Shown piece after piece: positions 13,642-15,895 of a stretch of DNA of 15,895 nt. Below the pieces are notes generated by a model. It saw only the letters and a program-made list of their open reading frames with translations, searched no databases and had not been told where the DNA came from. This stretch comes from JBJHBY01 sp050485745 (GTDB lineage Bacteria > Pseudomonadota > Gammaproteobacteria > Pseudomonadales > CAMLJR01), in the NCBI GenBank assembly GCA_050485745.1, contig JBJHBY010000061.1:1-15895 (forward strand), written 5' to 3'. The translations under genes were made by a program, and so were the position numbers. Each line of letters opens with the position of its first letter. The stretch's first letter is position 1.

Positions 13642-13740
13642 ATGCTCACCATCCACCACCTCGCCGTATCGCAATCGGACCGTATTGTCTGGATGGCTGA
13701 AGAGCTGGGTATACCCTGTATACTCTGAAGTGGTACAGCA
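13642..13740 (+). pseudogene. Glutathione S-transferase N-terminal fragment, frameshifted
   Basis: The ATG at 13642, with AGGA 8 bases upstream, opens MLTIHHLAVSQSDRIVWMAE followed by ELGIP. This is the thioredoxin-fold start typical of bacterial glutathione S-transferases, including the SQS segment of the active-site loop. The frame then ends at TGA 13726-13728 after 28 codons. Shifting frame by two bases at about 13717 gives YTLKWY, the expected continuation, so a two-base insertion is the likely cause. The break lies in two GTATAC hexamers (13709-13714 and 13718-13723). Beyond about 13740 the family match is lost, so the rest of the gene was deleted. Family assignment comes from this short stretch only. 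Confidence 0.6.
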
Positions 13741-13978
13741 AGGCAATGGCGATTGCAGGGCCGGCGGCACAGAAGCCGGCGTGATTGAATGGCGTTGGCT
13801 CAAGCCCGGGATCCTCAAGTGAAGACGCTCCGTGCGCAGTGACCGGGTTCGGGGCGCGAGACGGCAAGCCATTGCCATTCCAGCTCCTTTCAGGTATTCG
13901 CCATTGCATGACACCAAGGTCAGCAGTACGGCCAACCTGGACGATATCCACCCACTGGACTTTGAGACAGCTCGACTT
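13741..13978. other. Intergenic stretch with no recognisable gene
   Basis: About 240 bases between the transferase fragment and the exchanger. An open frame runs into the exchanger from a GTG at 13832, but its 49 residues look unrelated to the family and rich in arginine and proline. I see no convincing promoter, terminator or repeat here. It is probably residue of the deleted gene plus the exchanger's upstream region. Confidence 0.4.
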
Positions 13979-14941
13979 ATGTTGAACCTGCTGTTTGTCG
14001 CTATCGGCGTTTTTTTGCTGACCGCTGGCGGTGAGGCGCTTATCAGAGGCTCTTTGGCAGCCGCAAATCGACTGGGCATTTCGCCGTTGCTCAGCGGCCT
14101 GTTAATCGTCGGCTTTGGCACATCTGCTCCGGAGCTTGTCGTCTCTATTGATGCCGCACTCAACGAGCGGCCTGACATAGCAGTCGGTAATGTTGTCGGG
14201 AGCAATATCAGCAACATTTTGCTGATCCTGGGGTTGTGTGCGCTGATAACACCTCTTGCTGTCAAGCCGCTGGTATTGCGGCGTGATGCGGTCACGGTTG
14301 TCGGGGCGAGCATCCTGTTTCTTGTTCTTGTTGGTGGTAATGCCTTGGCAAGGCCTGATGCTACCCTGTTCCTGCTGGCACTTGCCGCTTATCTGATATG
14401 GGCTTACTGGACCGAACGCACCGGGCAGGCACCGTCCGCGGAGTTGCACAGGGCTGAAGGACAGGAAGTGACTTCTCTTCCAAAAACGACGCTATGGATC
14501 GTCATGGCAGTTGTGCTGGGTTTGTGTCTTTTGATCGCGGGCTCGCATGTCCTGCTCAGGGGTGCTGTGGGAGCGGCTGAATCGTTTGGGGTCTCAGAAG
14601 CGGTAATAGGTCTGACACTTGTGGCAGTGGGGACCTCTCTGCCCGAGCTTTCGATCTCAGTGATCGCGGCATTCCGGCGTCATGCCGATGTCGCGATCGG
14701 CAATATTCTGGGCAGCAATATTTTCAATCTCCTGGGAATACTTGGAATTTCTGCCTTGTTGCAACCGCTTCCAGTTCATCAGCGAATCCTGCAGTTTGAC
14801 CAGTGGGTCATGTTGGGGACCTCACTCATTCTGTTGGTGTTTCTTTACACGGGCAGTCGCCTGAGCCGGCTTGAAGGCGGATTGCTTCTGCTCGGTTACG
14901 CGGCGTATTTAGGCCTGAGTTTTACGGTGTTCAGTTCATGA
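13979..14941 (+). CDS. CaCA-family sodium/calcium (cation) exchanger, YrbG-like
   Basis: A 320-residue inner-membrane antiporter, close to the usual length of YrbG-like proteins (about 325), with about ten predicted membrane helices. The two inverted alpha-repeats that form the ion site are intact: GFGTSAPELVVSI with VGNVVGSNISNILLILG, and AVGTSLPELSISV with IGNILGSNIFNLLGILG. A hydrophilic loop between the halves contains WTERTGQAPSAELHRAEGQE. I chose the ATG at 13979 because it starts directly at the first membrane helix (MLNLLFVAIGVFLLTAGGEA), though its ribosome binding site is weak. Sampled 60-base lines are about 55-57% GC, compared with about 70% in a sampled line of the HD-GYP gene, and codons such as TTT, TTG and CTT are common. 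It may have been acquired separately. Which cation is moved cannot be told. Confidence 0.88.
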   Translation: MLNLLFVAIGVFLLTAGGEALIRGSLAAANRLGISPLLSGLLIVGFGTSAPELVVSIDAALNERPDIAVGNVVGSNISNILLILGLCALITPLAVKPLVLRRDAVTVVGASILFLVLVGGNALARPDATLFLLALAAYLIWAYWTERTGQAPSAELHRAEGQEVTSLPKTTLWIVMAVVLGLCLLIAGSHVLLRGAVGAAESFGVSEAVIGLTLVAVGTSLPELSISVIAAFRRHADVAIGNILGSNIFNLLGILGISALLQPLPVHQRILQFDQWVMLGTSLILLVFLYTGSRLSRLEGGLLLLGYAAYLGLSFTVFSS

Positions 14942-14991
14942 GTTCCGCATATGAAAATGCCTGACCAGGCCAATCATCGAGGCGCATTTTT

Positions 14992-15010
14992 GTCGAGGCC
15001 CCGGCTCGAC
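14992..15010. other. Hairpin between the convergent exchanger and purT genes
   Basis: GTCGAG (14992-14997) and CTCGAC (15005-15010) pair around the seven-base loop GCCCCGG. A T-run lies on the left and an A-run on the right, so neither strand has the 3' T-run of a standard terminator. Its position between convergent genes suggests a weak bidirectional transcription end. The rest of 14942-15079 shows nothing recognisable. Confidence 0.35.
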
Positions 15011-15079
15011 CAAAAGGCTGTGCCCTCAGTTTCCCCGCCAGGGCGACAGCTCCCAATAGCCCCAGCCCGACCGGGTTCC

Positions 15080-15895
15080 TTACAGCTCCACCCGCACCGC
15101 CGCGGCCGCGCGCAGCGCCTTCTCCCGCGCGGCTTCAATCGACGCATCCCGCGCCAGGGCCACGCCCATGCGGCGCTGGCCGTGGACCTCCGGCTTGCCG
15201 AACAGGCGCAGTGCCGTGTCCGGCTCCGCCAGGGCCTGCTGCAGGTTGCCGAAGCGCACCTGTTCGGAATCACCCTCGACCAGGATCACGGCGGAGGCCG
15301 AGGGCCCGAACTGGCGGATGCCGGGAATCGGCAGCCCGAGGATGGCGCGGGCGTGCAGCGCGAACTGGGACAGATCCTGTGAAATCAGCGTCACCAGGCC
15401 GGTGTCGTGGGGCCGCGGCGAGACCTCGCTGAACCACACCTGATCCCCCTTGATGAACAGCTCCACCCCGAACAGGCCATACCCGCCCAGGGCGTCGGTC
15501 ACGGCCCGGGCCACCTGCCGGGAGGCCTCCAGCGCGGCACCGCTCATTGGCTGCGGCTGCCAGGACTCCTGATAGTCACCACCTTCCTGGCGGTGCCCGA
15601 TCGGCTCGCAGAAGCGGGTGCCGCCGGCGTGGCGCACGGTGAGCAGGGTGATCTCGTAGTCGAAATCGATAAAGCCCTCGACGATGACGCGGCCCTGGCC
15701 GGCGCGGCCGCCCTGCTGGGCGTAGTCCCAGGCCTTTTGCAGGTCGGCGTCGCTGCGCAGCAGGCTCTGGCCCTTGCCGGAGGAACTCATGATCGGCTTT
15801 ACGATGCAGGGGTAGCCGAGGTCCTGTACCGCGGCGGTGTAGTCCTCGAAGCTATCGGCAAAATGGTAGGGCGAGGTGGGCAGGCCCAGCTCCTC
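15080..15895 (-). CDS. purT: PurT, formate-dependent phosphoribosylglycinamide formyltransferase, C-terminal 271 residues (5' end outside window)
   Basis: PurT is an ATP-grasp enzyme that makes formyl-GAR from GAR, formate and ATP in purine synthesis. The minus-strand frame runs from the window edge (EELGLPTSPYHFADS) to TAA at 15080, 271 of roughly 395 residues. The ATP-grasp nucleotide-binding part reads CIVKPIMSSSGKGQSLL. It is followed by GFIDFDYEITLLTVRH and then the catalytic/metal-binding segment LFGVELFIKGDQVWFSEVSP with RPHDTGLVTLISQDLSQF. The C-terminal GKPEVHGQRRMGVALA is typical of PurT and separates it from the related PurK. A shorter reading from the ATG at 15790 would start inside the ATP-binding loop and is not the real start. 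It converges with the exchanger gene and has no functional link to the sensory block. Confidence 0.95.
   Translation of the reverse strand, partial: EELGLPTSPYHFADSFEDYTAAVQDLGYPCIVKPIMSSSGKGQSLLRSDADLQKAWDYAQQGGRAGQGRVIVEGFIDFDYEITLLTVRHAGGTRFCEPIGHRQEGGDYQESWQPQPMSGAALEASRQVARAVTDALGGYGLFGVELFIKGDQVWFSEVSPRPHDTGLVTLISQDLSQFALHARAILGLPIPGIRQFGPSASAVILVEGDSEQVRFGNLQQALAEPDTALRLFGKPEVHGQRRMGVALARDASIEAAREKALRAAAAVRVEL

Noticed and set aside
13610..13951. Minus-strand frame extending the rimO copy upstream as a new fusion gene
   Set aside because: The extension is antisense to the transferase fragment, resembles no family and has no ribosome site; the rimO part is short and altered at key residues.
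1..15895. CRISPR array, tRNA, rRNA, insertion sequence or phage genes
   Set aside because: I found no regularly spaced short repeats, tRNA-like cloverleaf, rRNA sequence, transposase, integrase or phage structural motif on either strand.

Overview
The window looks like a chromosomal segment of a GC-rich gammaproteobacterium. RsmE, RimO and PurT are all of proteobacterial type, the coding regions are strongly GC-biased at third positions, and signalling genes are dense. I cannot fix the family or genus. No rRNA, tRNA, CRISPR array, transposase or integrase was seen.

Layout. The left edge (1-1779, minus strand) holds housekeeping genes: the 5' part of rsmE (16S rRNA U1498 methyltransferase), preceded in the same orientation by rimO (ribosomal protein S12 methylthiotransferase). 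The centre (about 1877-13429, plus strand) is an 11.5-kb all-sensory block of seven genes. They are a membrane PilJ-like/PAS diguanylate cyclase; a PAS-PAS HisKA_2 histidine kinase with an ANTAR-type (RNA-binding antiterminator) response regulator; a membrane methyl-accepting chemotaxis protein (MCP); an Aer-like PAS MCP; a PAS-PAS hybrid histidine kinase; and a REC-HD-GYP c-di-GMP phosphodiesterase translationally coupled to that kinase. The right edge holds a decayed copy of the rimO 5' end, a broken glutathione S-transferase N-terminus, a CaCA-family cation exchanger of clearly lower GC, and the 3' two-thirds of purT on the minus strand.

How it may work together (inference). The block opens with a c-di-GMP synthase and closes with a c-di-GMP hydrolase. 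Between them sit two chemoreceptors and two phosphorelay kinases. Several proteins share one PAS type, and the Aer-like PAS suggests redox or oxygen sensing. The PilJ/NarX-like P-box in the cyclase and the ANTAR regulator hint at nitrate/nitrite or electron-acceptor sensing. A plausible output is coordination of motility (chemotaxis) with the sessile state (c-di-GMP) by electron-acceptor status. CheA, CheW and CheY are not encoded here and would have to act in trans.

Most notable structure. A 175-bp stretch of the rimO 5' coding region (1600-1774) recurs in the same orientation at 13435-13609, with 6 mismatches and no gaps by my alignment. These direct repeats bracket the whole sensory block exactly: the second copy begins 5 bases after the HD-GYP stop codon. 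This suggests the block was inserted next to rimO, or duplicated, as a unit. A second point is the leader of the hybrid kinase, which can form a chain of mutually exclusive stems. One of them has a hexaloop fitting the A1/G4 rule of ANTAR target RNAs.
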